NCBI GenBank assembly: GCA_910577335.1
Contig: CAJTMJ010000012.1
Span: forward strand, 24,644 to 88,643
DNA from: an uncultured Duncaniella sp.
Lineage (GTDB): Bacteria > Bacteroidota > Bacteroidia > Bacteroidales > Muribaculaceae
DNA: 64,000 nucleotides
Direction of reading: 5' to 3'
Both the position numbers and the translations under genes were made by a program. The notes beneath the pieces are model-generated. The model made no database searches and was not told the origin of the DNA. It was given only the letters and a program-made list of their open reading frames with translations. Below, piece after piece: positions 23,953 through 32,270 of the stretch (its first letter is position 1; each line of letters starts with the position of its first letter).

Positions 23953-26511
23953 TTAGATCCAACGTACGAACGCAAAGTCCTGACGGTGGGGGAGAAGCGG
24001 GTTGGTAGGATAGAGACGGTAGCTGTAGCGGTATACACCCGGGTCACGAAGCTTGTTCTGAAGCTGGAAGGTGATGATGTTGCCTTCCTTAGACACAAGC
24101 TTGAAGGGGATAGAACCTACACGTTTCTCTTCGTTGTCCTGGAACTTGTCAATCACGAGTTCGAGAGCGAGGTCGTCGGCGAGACCGTTAGCGTCGATCT
24201 TCACGGTAGTGGTATATGACTGACCGGTGTGGCAGTTCTGGTGGAGATCTTCGTTAGTGGTACATTCAAGGACTTTAATGCCGTCCCAGTTAGCTGCAAC
24301 CTTTTCCTTCCAAGCTGCGATTTCCTTAGCCACCTTGTAGCTGTCGGCAGAAAGCTTGTCGAAACGCTTAGCTTCGGGCTCGTAGAAGCGAGAGATGTAA
24401 TCCTCGATCATGCGCTGCATAGTGTACTGCGGAGCGATGTGGCCGATAGAACGCTTGATGTACTGAATCCACTCGGGAGAGTATCCCTTAGAGTTCTTGG
24501 CGAAGTAGAGAGGTATGATCTCGTTTTCGAGCATAGAGTAGATGGTAGCGGCATCAAGTTTGTCCTGCTGACCCTGATCGGTGTAGGTACGCTTGTCGGT
24601 GAGTGCCCAACCAGCCTTTTCGTCGAGACGGTAACCTTCGTACCACCATCCGTCGAGCACTGAGAAGTTAAGCACACCGTTCATCTCTGCCTTTTCACCG
24701 GAAGTACCGGATGCTTCAAGAGGACGAGTCGGGGTGTTCAACCAGATATCAACACCGGTAACAAGACGCTTAGCCACAATCATATTGTAGTCCTCAAGGA
24801 AGATAATCTTGCCTTGGAACTGAGGCATACGTGAAATTTCGGTGATACGCTTGATAAGACCCTGACCTGCGCCATCGGCGGGGTGTGCCTTTCCTGAGAA
24901 TACGAACTGTACGGGGAACTGCTCGTTGTTAACGATGCGGGCAAGACGATCGAGGTCAGTGAAGAGAAGGTGAGCGCGTTTGTAAGTTGCGAAACGACGG
25001 GCAAAACCAATGATAAGCGCATTGGGGTTGATCTTTTCAAGGATTTTGATCACTGCTGAGGGGTCACCCTGATTAGCGAGCCATTTAGCCTTGAAGTCAC
25101 GTTTTACAAAGTTGACAAACTTGTTCTTGAGGGCGACTCTCATTGCCCAGATGTCGTCATCCTTCACCTTGAATATGCCGTCCCAAGCTTTGGGGTCGCT
25201 CTGATGGTCAAATACCTGCTGTCCGAGGTGCTGAGTGTAGAAAGCTTTCCATTCGCTTGCAGCCCATGTGGGCATGTGGACGCCGTTGGTCACGTAACCT
25301 ACGTGGCTTTCTTCCCAAGTGTAGCCTTTCCAAAGACCGGCGAACATCTTCTTTGACACTTCGCCGTGGAGCCAGCTCACACCGTTTGCTTCCTGACAAG
25401 TGTTGAGGGCGAACACGCTCATAGAGAAACGATCCTGACTGTCGGGGTTCTCACGGCCCATGTTCATAAGATCCTGCCAAGAGATGCCGAGACGACCGGG
25501 GAATTCATTGAGGTACTTGTGAGCAAGACCCTCGTCGAAATAGTCGTGACCTGCGGGCACGGGGGTATGTACAGTATAGAGAGCTGAAGAGCGTACAAGC
25601 TCAAGAGCGGTATTGAAATCAAGACCCTTCTCTACATAGTCAACGAGACGCTGGAGGTTGAGAAGTGCGGCATGACCTTCGTTTGCGTGATAGAGGGTGT
25701 TGTGGATGCCGAGTTTCTTAAGGGCGAGCACACCACCGATACCGAGAAGGTATTCCTGCTTGATACGGTTTTCCCAGTCACCGCCGTAGAGCTGGTGAGT
25801 GATTGAACGGTCAAATTCGCTGTTCATGTCGAAGTCGGTGTCGAGAAGATAGAGCTTCATACGACCCACGTTCACTCTCCAGATGTGGCTGTAGATGATA
25901 CGTCGGGGGTAGGGTACTTCGAGGATTACGGGGTGACCGTTTTCGTCAGTAACCTGCTCGATGGGGAGCTGGTTGAAGTTCTGCGGCTCGTAGTTTGCGA
26001 TCTGCTGTCCGTCAACACTCAAAGTTTGAGTGAAGTAACCGTAACGGTAGAGGAAGCCGATAGCAGTCATATCTACGCAGCTGTCAGATGCTTCTTTGAT
26101 ATAGTCGCCGGCGAGGACACCGAGACCGCCTGAATAAATCTTAAGACAGTTGCAAAGACCATACTCCATAGAGAAGTATGACACGGAAGGGATATCCTTA
26201 CGCATGGGCTTTGACATGTAGTCTTGGAACATGTCATAGACATGCTTGATGCGGTTCATCATTTCGGCGTCAGCCATGATTTCTTCAAGACGCTCGGAGG
26301 GGAGCTGCTGGAGGAGCATCACTGGGTTTTCACCGGTAGCACGCCAAAGGTCGGGATCAAGATCACGGAAAAGGTTTTTACCTTCGCTGTTCCACACCCA
26401 CCAGAGGTTGCGTGACAGCGTTTCAAGTGGTTTCAATGCTTCGGGGAGGAGCGCCTTCACTGTGATGTCGCGCCAAACGGGAGCATTTGATTTACTTACA
26501 GGTAGTTTCAT
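23953..26511 (-). CDS. glgP: alpha-glucan (glycogen) phosphorylase
   Basis: Releases glucose 1-phosphate from glycogen-type glucans using pyridoxal phosphate. The 852-residue protein is of the GT35 alpha-glucan phosphorylase branch (TIGR02094-like): N-terminal extension RNLWWVWNSEGKNLF, then YFSMEYGLCNCLKIYSGGLG, GYVTNGVHMPTWA, and the PLP-lysine segment EASGTSGEKAEMNGVLN near residue 600. The C-terminal 100 residues form an added beta-rich domain. It is encoded 53 bp downstream of glycogen synthase on the same strand, giving a synthesis/breakdown pair. Confidence 0.96.
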   Translation of the reverse strand: MKLPVSKSNAPVWRDITVKALLPEALKPLETLSRNLWWVWNSEGKNLFRDLDPDLWRATGENPVMLLQQLPSERLEEIMADAEMMNRIKHVYDMFQDYMSKPMRKDIPSVSYFSMEYGLCNCLKIYSGGLGVLAGDYIKEASDSCVDMTAIGFLYRYGYFTQTLSVDGQQIANYEPQNFNQLPIEQVTDENGHPVILEVPYPRRIIYSHIWRVNVGRMKLYLLDTDFDMNSEFDRSITHQLYGGDWENRIKQEYLLGIGGVLALKKLGIHNTLYHANEGHAALLNLQRLVDYVEKGLDFNTALELVRSSALYTVHTPVPAGHDYFDEGLAHKYLNEFPGRLGISWQDLMNMGRENPDSQDRFSMSVFALNTCQEANGVSWLHGEVSKKMFAGLWKGYTWEESHVGYVTNGVHMPTWAASEWKAFYTQHLGQQVFDHQSDPKAWDGIFKVKDDDIWAMRVALKNKFVNFVKRDFKAKWLANQGDPSAVIKILEKINPNALIIGFARRFATYKRAHLLFTDLDRLARIVNNEQFPVQFVFSGKAHPADGAGQGLIKRITEISRMPQFQGKIIFLEDYNMIVAKRLVTGVDIWLNTPTRPLEASGTSGEKAEMNGVLNFSVLDGWWYEGYRLDEKAGWALTDKRTYTDQGQQDKLDAATIYSMLENEIIPLYFAKNSKGYSPEWIQYIKRSIGHIAPQYTMQRMIEDYISRFYEPEAKRFDKLSADSYKVAKEIAAWKEKVAANWDGIKVLECTTNEDLHQNCHTGQSYTTTVKIDANGLADDLALELVIDKFQDNEEKRVGSIPFKLVSKEGNIITFQLQNKLRDPGVYRYSYRLYPTNPLLPHRQDFAFVRWI

Positions 26512-26564
26512 ATTTATTCTATTAGAAATTTAATTTTTTGATTTAAAGGAGGAGAGGATCCGAT

Positions 26565-28238
26565 TTACTTTTTGACTTTGCGGAGAGCTATGTCGTAAGC
26601 CTCTTCATAATATTTTATAAAATTAGCCCATGAAGCTGCGGCTGCGGTTTTCATGGCTGCTTTTTGTATCTTTTTGCTTTCTTTGTCGGATACGCATGTG
26701 AGATACTCTATGGAGTGTGCCACATTTTCCACTACTCCCGAGTAATTTGAGTCGCCGCGACCTATCACGTTCACGCCACATTCATCGAAGTAGTTGTCAA
26801 AGGCTTCAAGCGCCCATTGTCCGAACCCTGAAAGTGATGTGGTGACAGTAGGCACACCGAATGCCACACTTTCAAGAGGAGTATAGCCCCAAGGTTCGTA
26901 GTAGGATGGGAACACTGTGGCGTCAGCGCCGATAAGTAGGTCATAATAGCTCTTGCTGAATATGCCGTCGGTGCCGTTAAGGTAGCAAGGCACGTAAATC
27001 ACATTGACGTGACGGTCGGTGTTTTCAAATCCGAGCTGCTTGATGCGGTTGATGATCGGGTCGCTTTCGGGATTGTTGAGCCAATGAGTTATGACGGGTT
27101 CATTCAGCGGAGTTTTGTCGGAAGCTTTGACACGTTTTTTGCCTAAGGTAGCAGCTATGCGTTCCGAGAGGTCGGCACGCGGTTCTTTTGACCATGCCGG
27201 CACCATCACGTAAGCTAAAACGTTTCGGCAAAGCTCATAGTTCTCAAGGGTTGCACACATGTCAAGGAACAGGTCGATACCTTTGTTGCGGTATTCGCAT
27301 CGTCCGCTTGTCACGACGATGAATGTGTTGTGGTCATATTTCTGACCGGTGAGGGCAGAAGCTACATTCAGGAGGGTGTCACGTGCTTCTTGACGTGCTG
27401 CCGGATATTTTGAGGCGGCAGGAACGAAATTTTTCTCAAAACCGTTAGGTGTCACCACGTCGGGACGGCGTTCGAGCAACTGCTCACATTCACGGGCGGT
27501 GATTTCACTCACGGTGGTGAAGGCGTCGGCATTGTGTGCGGCAGCTTTTTCGATGGAATGTTTGGATTCCATGTTAAGCTCACGTGCCATCTGGTCGCCA
27601 TTGTATCCCTGAAGATAGTCATACAACGGTTTGTTGTTTCCGCAGATGCTTCTGCCTATGCTTGTGGCATGAGTGGTGAAAACGGTGGCAACCTGCGGAA
27701 GCTTCCATTTCACATACAGAAGACCCATGCCGGTAGTCCATTCATCGAAGTGGGCTATGACATTCTCGCCGCCGATACCACTGTTTACAATCGACTCGAT
27801 CACCATGCCTGAGGCGAGTGCGAAGGCGCATCCTTCGTCATAGTCACCGTATGCGTGGAGTGAGTCAACGCCGAAACGGTTCCACATTTCACCGTAGAAC
27901 TGATCCTTTACCGCATACAAGCCATTAAAATTAACTAAGATTGCTATCGGACGACCGGGAATTTCCCACCGACCTATGCGTACTTTAATATTGTAAGGTA
28001 AATTCACTGACTTTGCCCATGTTGAAAGTCCGGTGACATTGCACTCTGTGAACCAGGGAGAAGGATTCTCCTCCGACCAAACGTCGGGACCAATAAAAAC
28101 AGTCTTGTCTTTGTCTATCTTTTGGAGAGTTTTTGCTTTAGTTGACAGCACGGTATAAATGCCGCCAATCTTGTTACACACTTCCCAACTGACTTCGAAC
28201 AGCAAACTGGGGGTCAGTGTAGCAGCTTTTTTATCCAT
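26565..28238 (-). CDS. glycogen/starch synthase, GT3 family
   Basis: Extends alpha-1,4-glucan chains from a nucleotide-glucose donor. The 557-residue protein starts with LLFEVSWEVCNKIGGIYTVL, the N-terminus of eukaryote-like GT3 (Gsy) synthases that Bacteroidetes use in place of GlgA; the E-x7-E region reads YEPWGYTPLESVAFG near residue 455. NKGIDLFLDMCATLENY and HATSIGRSICGNN are other family blocks. It precedes glgP and has a TACCTTTG promoter box about 30 bp upstream of its start. I give no gene symbol because naming of this branch varies. Confidence 0.93.
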   Translation of the reverse strand: MDKKAATLTPSLLFEVSWEVCNKIGGIYTVLSTKAKTLQKIDKDKTVFIGPDVWSEENPSPWFTECNVTGLSTWAKSVNLPYNIKVRIGRWEIPGRPIAILVNFNGLYAVKDQFYGEMWNRFGVDSLHAYGDYDEGCAFALASGMVIESIVNSGIGGENVIAHFDEWTTGMGLLYVKWKLPQVATVFTTHATSIGRSICGNNKPLYDYLQGYNGDQMARELNMESKHSIEKAAAHNADAFTTVSEITARECEQLLERRPDVVTPNGFEKNFVPAASKYPAARQEARDTLLNVASALTGQKYDHNTFIVVTSGRCEYRNKGIDLFLDMCATLENYELCRNVLAYVMVPAWSKEPRADLSERIAATLGKKRVKASDKTPLNEPVITHWLNNPESDPIINRIKQLGFENTDRHVNVIYVPCYLNGTDGIFSKSYYDLLIGADATVFPSYYEPWGYTPLESVAFGVPTVTTSLSGFGQWALEAFDNYFDECGVNVIGRGDSNYSGVVENVAHSIEYLTCVSDKESKKIQKAAMKTAAAASWANFIKYYEEAYDIALRKVKK

Positions 28239-28474
28239 TCCTTTATAAAGTTATCGTTTTCAGACCGCAAAGGTAAGCATTTTTTCCGAATTATCAGCTG
28301 AATACATGGCAAAAACGTAAAAAAATATAGGTGTAACCCTGCATTTGTAAATTTACCGGCTCGCAGGCGGTAGATTTGGATAGTGGTGTTAAATTTATGG
28401 ATTGATATTCAATTATTATGTAGATTGCAATCCTTATATAATACTATGTGGGAACAAAAAAGTAATATGAATCT
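28239..28474. other. Intergenic stretch upstream of glycogen synthase
   Basis: It contains the glycogen synthase promoter at 28268-28275 and otherwise AT-rich DNA. I see no gene, terminator or repeat between 28280 and 28474. Confidence 0.5.
28268..28275 (-). promoter_or_regulatory. -7 box of the glycogen synthase-glgP unit
   Basis: Minus strand TACCTTTG followed by CGG. No clear TTTG at -33. The leader would be about 20-25 nt. Confidence 0.6.
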
Positions 28475-28701
28475 AATCGAATTATAGCCAAAAGTAGGTG
28501 AAAATGGATACTTTTGGCTATAATTCGATTTGGGGATGGGGAAACAATATGATGGTAACTGCGTCGATTTGTAGCCAAAAGTAGGTGAAAATGGATACTT
28601 TTGGCTATAATTCGGTTTTGGAAATGGAGAATAATATGATGGCAATTGCATTGATTCGTAGCCAAAAGTGGATAAAAATACATACTTTTGGCTATAATTC
28701 G
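28475..28701. repeat. Three tandem copies of an approximately 86-bp repeat, each with a TAGCCAAAAGTA hairpin
   Basis: Copy 1 (28475-28530) has perfect 22-bp arms around a 12-nt loop; the core arms are TAGCCAAAAGTA and TACTTTTGGCTA. Copy 2 has its core arms at 28572-28583 and 28596-28607, copy 3 at 28659-28669 and 28684-28694. Core-to-core distances are 85 and 87 bp. The DNA between hairpins is also related (AATATGATGG is shared), so these are true tandem repeats. They lie 200-430 bp upstream of the sigma-54 promoter of the efflux operon. Confidence 0.9.
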
Positions 28702-28824
28702 ATGGCTTTGATGTGGGCTTAAAATTCGGGATGTTTGTCTGAATTTGGAGAAAAAGAAAGGATAAGACGGGTGAGATTTGGAGGGCTGGATGGGGTGGAT
28801 TTTGGGAAAAGTGTCCGTTTTTGA

Positions 28825-28859
28825 TGTCCGAAATCGGACAGGTGTCCGAAATCGGACAC
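28825..28859 (+). promoter_or_regulatory. Two palindromic putative activator-binding sites (TGTCCGAAATCGGACA)
   Basis: TGTCCGAAATCGGACA occurs at 28825-28840 and again at 28843-28858 (the second extended to GTGTCCGAAATCGGACAC, 28842-28859), with a further half-site TGTCCG at 28812-28817. They lie about 70-105 bp upstream of the expected sigma-54 start point, the usual place for binding of an NtrC-family enhancer-binding protein. Confidence 0.8.
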
Positions 28860-28902
28860 TTTGCAAAATAATGATAGTGCTGATTATCAACGATTTAAAA
28901 GT

Positions 28903-28920
28903 TTGGCACGATTCTTGCTA
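28903..28920 (+). promoter_or_regulatory. Sigma-54 (-24/-12) promoter of the efflux operon
   Basis: TTGGCACGATTCTTGCTA matches the RpoN consensus (TGGCACG, N4, TTGCW) with the invariant GG at 28905-28906 and GC at 28917-28918, exactly 10 bp apart. Transcription should begin near 28930, about 35 nt before the adaptor gene. Confidence 0.92.
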
Positions 28921-28965
28921 TATATTTTGGCATATTAATGAAAATAAAAATCACAAAATAATACA

Positions 28966-30216
28966 ATGGATAGAGAAATACCCAAAGAAGAGCGCATGAA
29001 GGCGCGTCGTAAAAGCTGGATGAAGATCGCCGGTGTGGTGATATGTGTAATTGCTGTGTTCGCAGTGATATTCGCTTCGCTCAGAAAGAGCGTGAAGATG
29101 AGCGATATTAAATTCTCGGATGTCGAGAGAAGCTCCATCGAAACCTCGGTCAGCGCATCGGGCAAAGTGGTGCCGGCATTTGAGGAGATTATCAATTCAC
29201 CGATTTCAACACGTATAGTAGAGGTGTATTGTCAGAGCGGTGACAGTGTGCTTGAAGGCACCCCTCTTCTCCGCCTCGACCTCCAGTCGGCTGAAACGGA
29301 GCTGAACAAACTGACCGATGAGATGAACATGAAGCGTCTCGCCATGGAGCAGACACGCCTTAACATCGCCACCTATCTGCGAAATCTTGAAATGCAGATA
29401 AAGGTAAAGGAGATGAGTGTCAACCGTCTTGAAGCCGAGGTGCAGAACGAGCGTCGTCTCGACAGTCTCGGTTCAGGCACAGGCGACAAAGTGCGTGAGG
29501 CTGAGCTTGCCTATAACACCGGAAAGCTTGAGCTGCAGCAGCTCCGCCAGCAGCTTGTGAATGAGCGTCAGGTGAAGGATGCCGAATACAAGTCGAAGCA
29601 GCTCGAACTAAGCATATTCGAAAAGAATCTCGGCGAGCAGCGACGCACACTTGAGGACGCCCGTATCAAGTCGCCCCGTGCCGCAACTCTTACCTATATT
29701 AATAAGGAGATCGGTAGCCAGATCTCCCAAGGTCAGAAATTGGCGGTGGTCAGCGACCTTACCCATTTCAGTGTCGATGCCGAGATTGCCGACAGCTACG
29801 GCGAGCGTGTGGCAGTGGGTTCGCCGGCTAACGTGAAGATAGGCAAGGATGTGCTCAGGGGTAAGGTGTCAAATGTCACCCCGCTCAGCACCAACGGCGT
29901 GATAGCCTTCACCATAAAGCTTGACGAGGATGATTATCCGCGCCTGCGTTCGGGATTGAAGACCGACGTGTATGTAATGTGCGACATCAAGGATGACATA
30001 CTCCGTATCCGCAACGGCTCTTACTACATGGGTCCCGGTCTGTATGAACTCTTTGTAGCCGACGGCGACGACGAGATTGTAAAACGCAAGGTGAAACTCG
30101 GTGACAGCAACTATGAATTTGTGGAGGTGATAGACGGGCTCGAAAAGGGCGACCGTGTTGTGATAAGCGACATGAGCGACTTCAAAAATTCACAGCGTGT
30201 GAAAGTGAGAAAATAA
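28966..30216 (+). CDS. HlyD/MacA-type periplasmic adaptor of an ABC efflux system
   Basis: A 416-residue membrane-fusion protein linking an inner-membrane ABC transporter to a TolC channel. One N-terminal transmembrane helix (residues about 22-43, WMKIAGVVICVIAVFAVIFA), a lipoyl-like half (VSASGKVVPAFEEIINSPIS), a long coiled-coil hairpin (about 95-220), the second lipoyl half (ARIKSPRAATLTYINKEIGS) and beta-barrel segments follow in order. It is the first gene after the sigma-54 promoter and 50 bp before the ATPase gene. Substrate is unknown; relatives export peptides, macrolides or lipids. Confidence 0.92.
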   Translation: MDREIPKEERMKARRKSWMKIAGVVICVIAVFAVIFASLRKSVKMSDIKFSDVERSSIETSVSASGKVVPAFEEIINSPISTRIVEVYCQSGDSVLEGTPLLRLDLQSAETELNKLTDEMNMKRLAMEQTRLNIATYLRNLEMQIKVKEMSVNRLEAEVQNERRLDSLGSGTGDKVREAELAYNTGKLELQQLRQQLVNERQVKDAEYKSKQLELSIFEKNLGEQRRTLEDARIKSPRAATLTYINKEIGSQISQGQKLAVVSDLTHFSVDAEIADSYGERVAVGSPANVKIGKDVLRGKVSNVTPLSTNGVIAFTIKLDEDDYPRLRSGLKTDVYVMCDIKDDILRIRNGSYYMGPGLYELFVADGDDEIVKRKVKLGDSNYEFVEVIDGLEKGDRVVISDMSDFKNSQRVKVRK

Positions 30217-30266
30217 TACAGTGTGAGGAAACATAAAATATTAACTATCTAAATACATTAAACGAT

Positions 30267-30941
30267 ATGTCAATCATTAAATTAACAGGAGTAAACAAAA
30301 TCTATCGTACTAACGAGATTGAAACACAAGCATTGGAAAATGTCAACATCTCAGTTGAAAAGGGGGAATTCGTGTCAGTGATGGGTCCTTCGGGTTGCGG
30401 CAAGTCCACACTTCTCAACATAGTGGGACTTCTCGACACCCCGACATCGGGCACCGTTGAGATAGCAGGTACCACTATAGGGAAAATGCGTGACAGCGAG
30501 CTTGCCGCGTTCCGCAACAAGAACCTCGGCTTTGTGTTCCAGAGCTTCCACCTTATCCCCTCGCTTAATGTCAGCGACAATATAGAGCTTCCGTTAATCT
30601 ACCGCTCCGGCATCTCCGAGAGTCAGCGCAAGCAGATGGTGCGCGAGGTGCTTGAGCGAGTAGGGCTTACACACCGTGCCCGCCACACCCCGGCTCAGCT
30701 TTCGGGCGGTCAGTGCCAGAGAGTGGCGATAGCCCGTGCCATCATAGGCAATCCGGAGATAATCCTCGCCGACGAACCTACCGGTAACCTTGACTCAAAG
30801 ATGGGTGCAGAGGTTATGGAGCTGCTTCATGACCTTAACAAGAAAGATGGTCGTACCATAGTGATGGTGACTCACAATGAGATTCAGGCTCAAATGACCG
30901 ACAGGATCATGAAGTTCTTCGACGGTCGTCAGATAGGCTAA
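30267..30941 (+). CDS. ABC transporter ATP-binding protein (MacB/LolD type)
   Basis: A 224-residue ATPase that powers the adjacent permeases. Walker A GPSGCGKST (residues about 40-48), Q-loop VFQSF, signature LSGGQCQRVAIARA, Walker B IILADEPTGNLDS and the H-loop VTHN are all intact; the LDS and the compact length place it in the MacB/LolD/FtsE group. It is the only ATPase in the operon although four permease genes follow, so it probably serves both permease pairs. Confidence 0.96.
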   Translation: MSIIKLTGVNKIYRTNEIETQALENVNISVEKGEFVSVMGPSGCGKSTLLNIVGLLDTPTSGTVEIAGTTIGKMRDSELAAFRNKNLGFVFQSFHLIPSLNVSDNIELPLIYRSGISESQRKQMVREVLERVGLTHRARHTPAQLSGGQCQRVAIARAIIGNPEIILADEPTGNLDSKMGAEVMELLHDLNKKDGRTIVMVTHNEIQAQMTDRIMKFFDGRQIG

Positions 30942-30960
30942 TCATTATATCCGCAGTGCG

Positions 30961-32256
30961 ATGAAATTTATAAAACAAATAATATATGATTTAAAAACTC
31001 AGCCTGTGATCGGGGCGGTTTCAATCATCGGTACAGCCATGGCTATCATGCTGATTATGGTTGTGATGATGATCCGCCAGATTCAGGTTGCGCCCGTGGC
31101 TCCCGAAAGCAATCGTGACCGCCTGCTTTATGAGTATGGCATGTGTATCCAAAACGATGACAACATGGGAAGCAGCCGTCTGAGTATGGCAGCTGTCGAT
31201 AAGCTGTATGGAGGGCTCAAAACCCCGGAAGTTATAAGCGTGATGCAGAGCGGATGTGATCAGGTAGACGTTAGTGCCGATGGCGGTGAGATGATGCTGG
31301 CTGACATGCGCATGACTGACGAAAACATGTGGAAAATATTTGACCACAAATTCCTTAGCGGAAAGCCCTACAGTGAAGCGGATGTGCTTAACGGAAATAG
31401 GGTTGTGGTGATCACCGAATCGCTTGCCCGCAAACTGCTCGGCACTCCTGATGCCGTCGGGCGTACCATCACTATCAATCAGTACCCTTTCAAGGTTGTG
31501 GGGGTGGTAAGGGATGTGTCGCCGCTCATGGGGTGGAGCTACGCCCAATTGTGGAAACCTATAAAAGTGAGTGAAGGGCTCAGCATGTCGATCGGCAACG
31601 GTGCGGCTGATAAGTATTTCGGTCCCTTCTCGGTGGTTTCCATGGCAAAGACTCCGGAGGATGTGGATGAGATGCGCCGTGAGATACGTTCGCGTAACGC
31701 ATCGTTCAATAACGAGCTTAAGGCTGATGGTTGGAGCCGTGCCGATACCGGTTTTCCATACGTTCAGGAGCAGGTTCATGCCTTGAAAGGCACTAATAAA
31801 GAACCTGATGTGTCTACCGAGAGGATGGTGCACTATATACTGATAGCCATAATACTGCTTGTCCCGGCTATAAATCTTTCGAGCATGACTCAGAGCCGTC
31901 TGCGCCAGCGCCGTCATGAGATAGGTGTGCGACGTGCGTTCGGAGCTAAAAGAAGCTCCATACTCAGGGCTATTTTGGTAGAGAATCTTTTTGTCACTCT
32001 GGTTGGCGGTTTGATAGGGTTGATACTTACATTTGTGATGTCATATATGTTCACCTCGCTCTTCTATGAGCCTGCGTTCTCATGGACAGGTTACTCGGTA
32101 GAGATGAGCCTTAATGCCTCAATGCTTTTCAGCTGGAGCATATTCGGATGGGCGTTGCTGTTCTGCTTCGTGCTCAATCTGCTCAGTGCGGGTATCCCGG
32201 CATGGCGAGCCGCCCATGTGGACCCGGTGGAGGCTATCAACGGTATCACTAAATAA
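30961..32256 (+). CDS. MacB/FtsX-type ABC permease, pair 1 subunit A
   Basis: A 431-residue inner-membrane permease: first transmembrane helix at about residues 20-40 (SIIGTAMAIMLIMVVMMI), a large periplasmic domain (MacB_PCD, about 45-280), then three C-terminal helices in the FtsX domain starting LIAIILLVPAINLSSMTQSRLRQRRHEIG (first part), a hallmark of the family. It is a clear paralogue of the product of 33581-34885: both begin with K-x-QPVI...IGTA and both have PESNRDR at the start of the periplasmic domain. The gap to the next gene is 14 bp. Confidence 0.93.
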   Translation: MKFIKQIIYDLKTQPVIGAVSIIGTAMAIMLIMVVMMIRQIQVAPVAPESNRDRLLYEYGMCIQNDDNMGSSRLSMAAVDKLYGGLKTPEVISVMQSGCDQVDVSADGGEMMLADMRMTDENMWKIFDHKFLSGKPYSEADVLNGNRVVVITESLARKLLGTPDAVGRTITINQYPFKVVGVVRDVSPLMGWSYAQLWKPIKVSEGLSMSIGNGAADKYFGPFSVVSMAKTPEDVDEMRREIRSRNASFNNELKADGWSRADTGFPYVQEQVHALKGTNKEPDVSTERMVHYILIAIILLVPAINLSSMTQSRLRQRRHEIGVRRAFGAKRSSILRAILVENLFVTLVGGLIGLILTFVMSYMFTSLFYEPAFSWTGYSVEMSLNASMLFSWSIFGWALLFCFVLNLLSAGIPAWRAAHVDPVEAINGITK

Positions 32257-32270
32257 AAAATGGAAAGAGT

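Noticed and set aside
28475..28701. CRISPR-like array
   Set aside because: Only three units, the inter-hairpin segments resemble each other rather than being unique spacers, and no cas genes are present.
28409..28890. Leftward reading frames with repeating YSPFPK/NYSQKYPF-like peptides
   Set aside because: They are translations of the tandem hairpin repeats; no family resemblance, no initiation signal and low-complexity composition.
31021..31917. 298-codon open frame on the strand opposite the first permease
   Set aside because: Antisense shadow of a strongly supported permease gene; His/Ser-rich translation with no motif. The same applies to 32562-33407 and 11968-12639.
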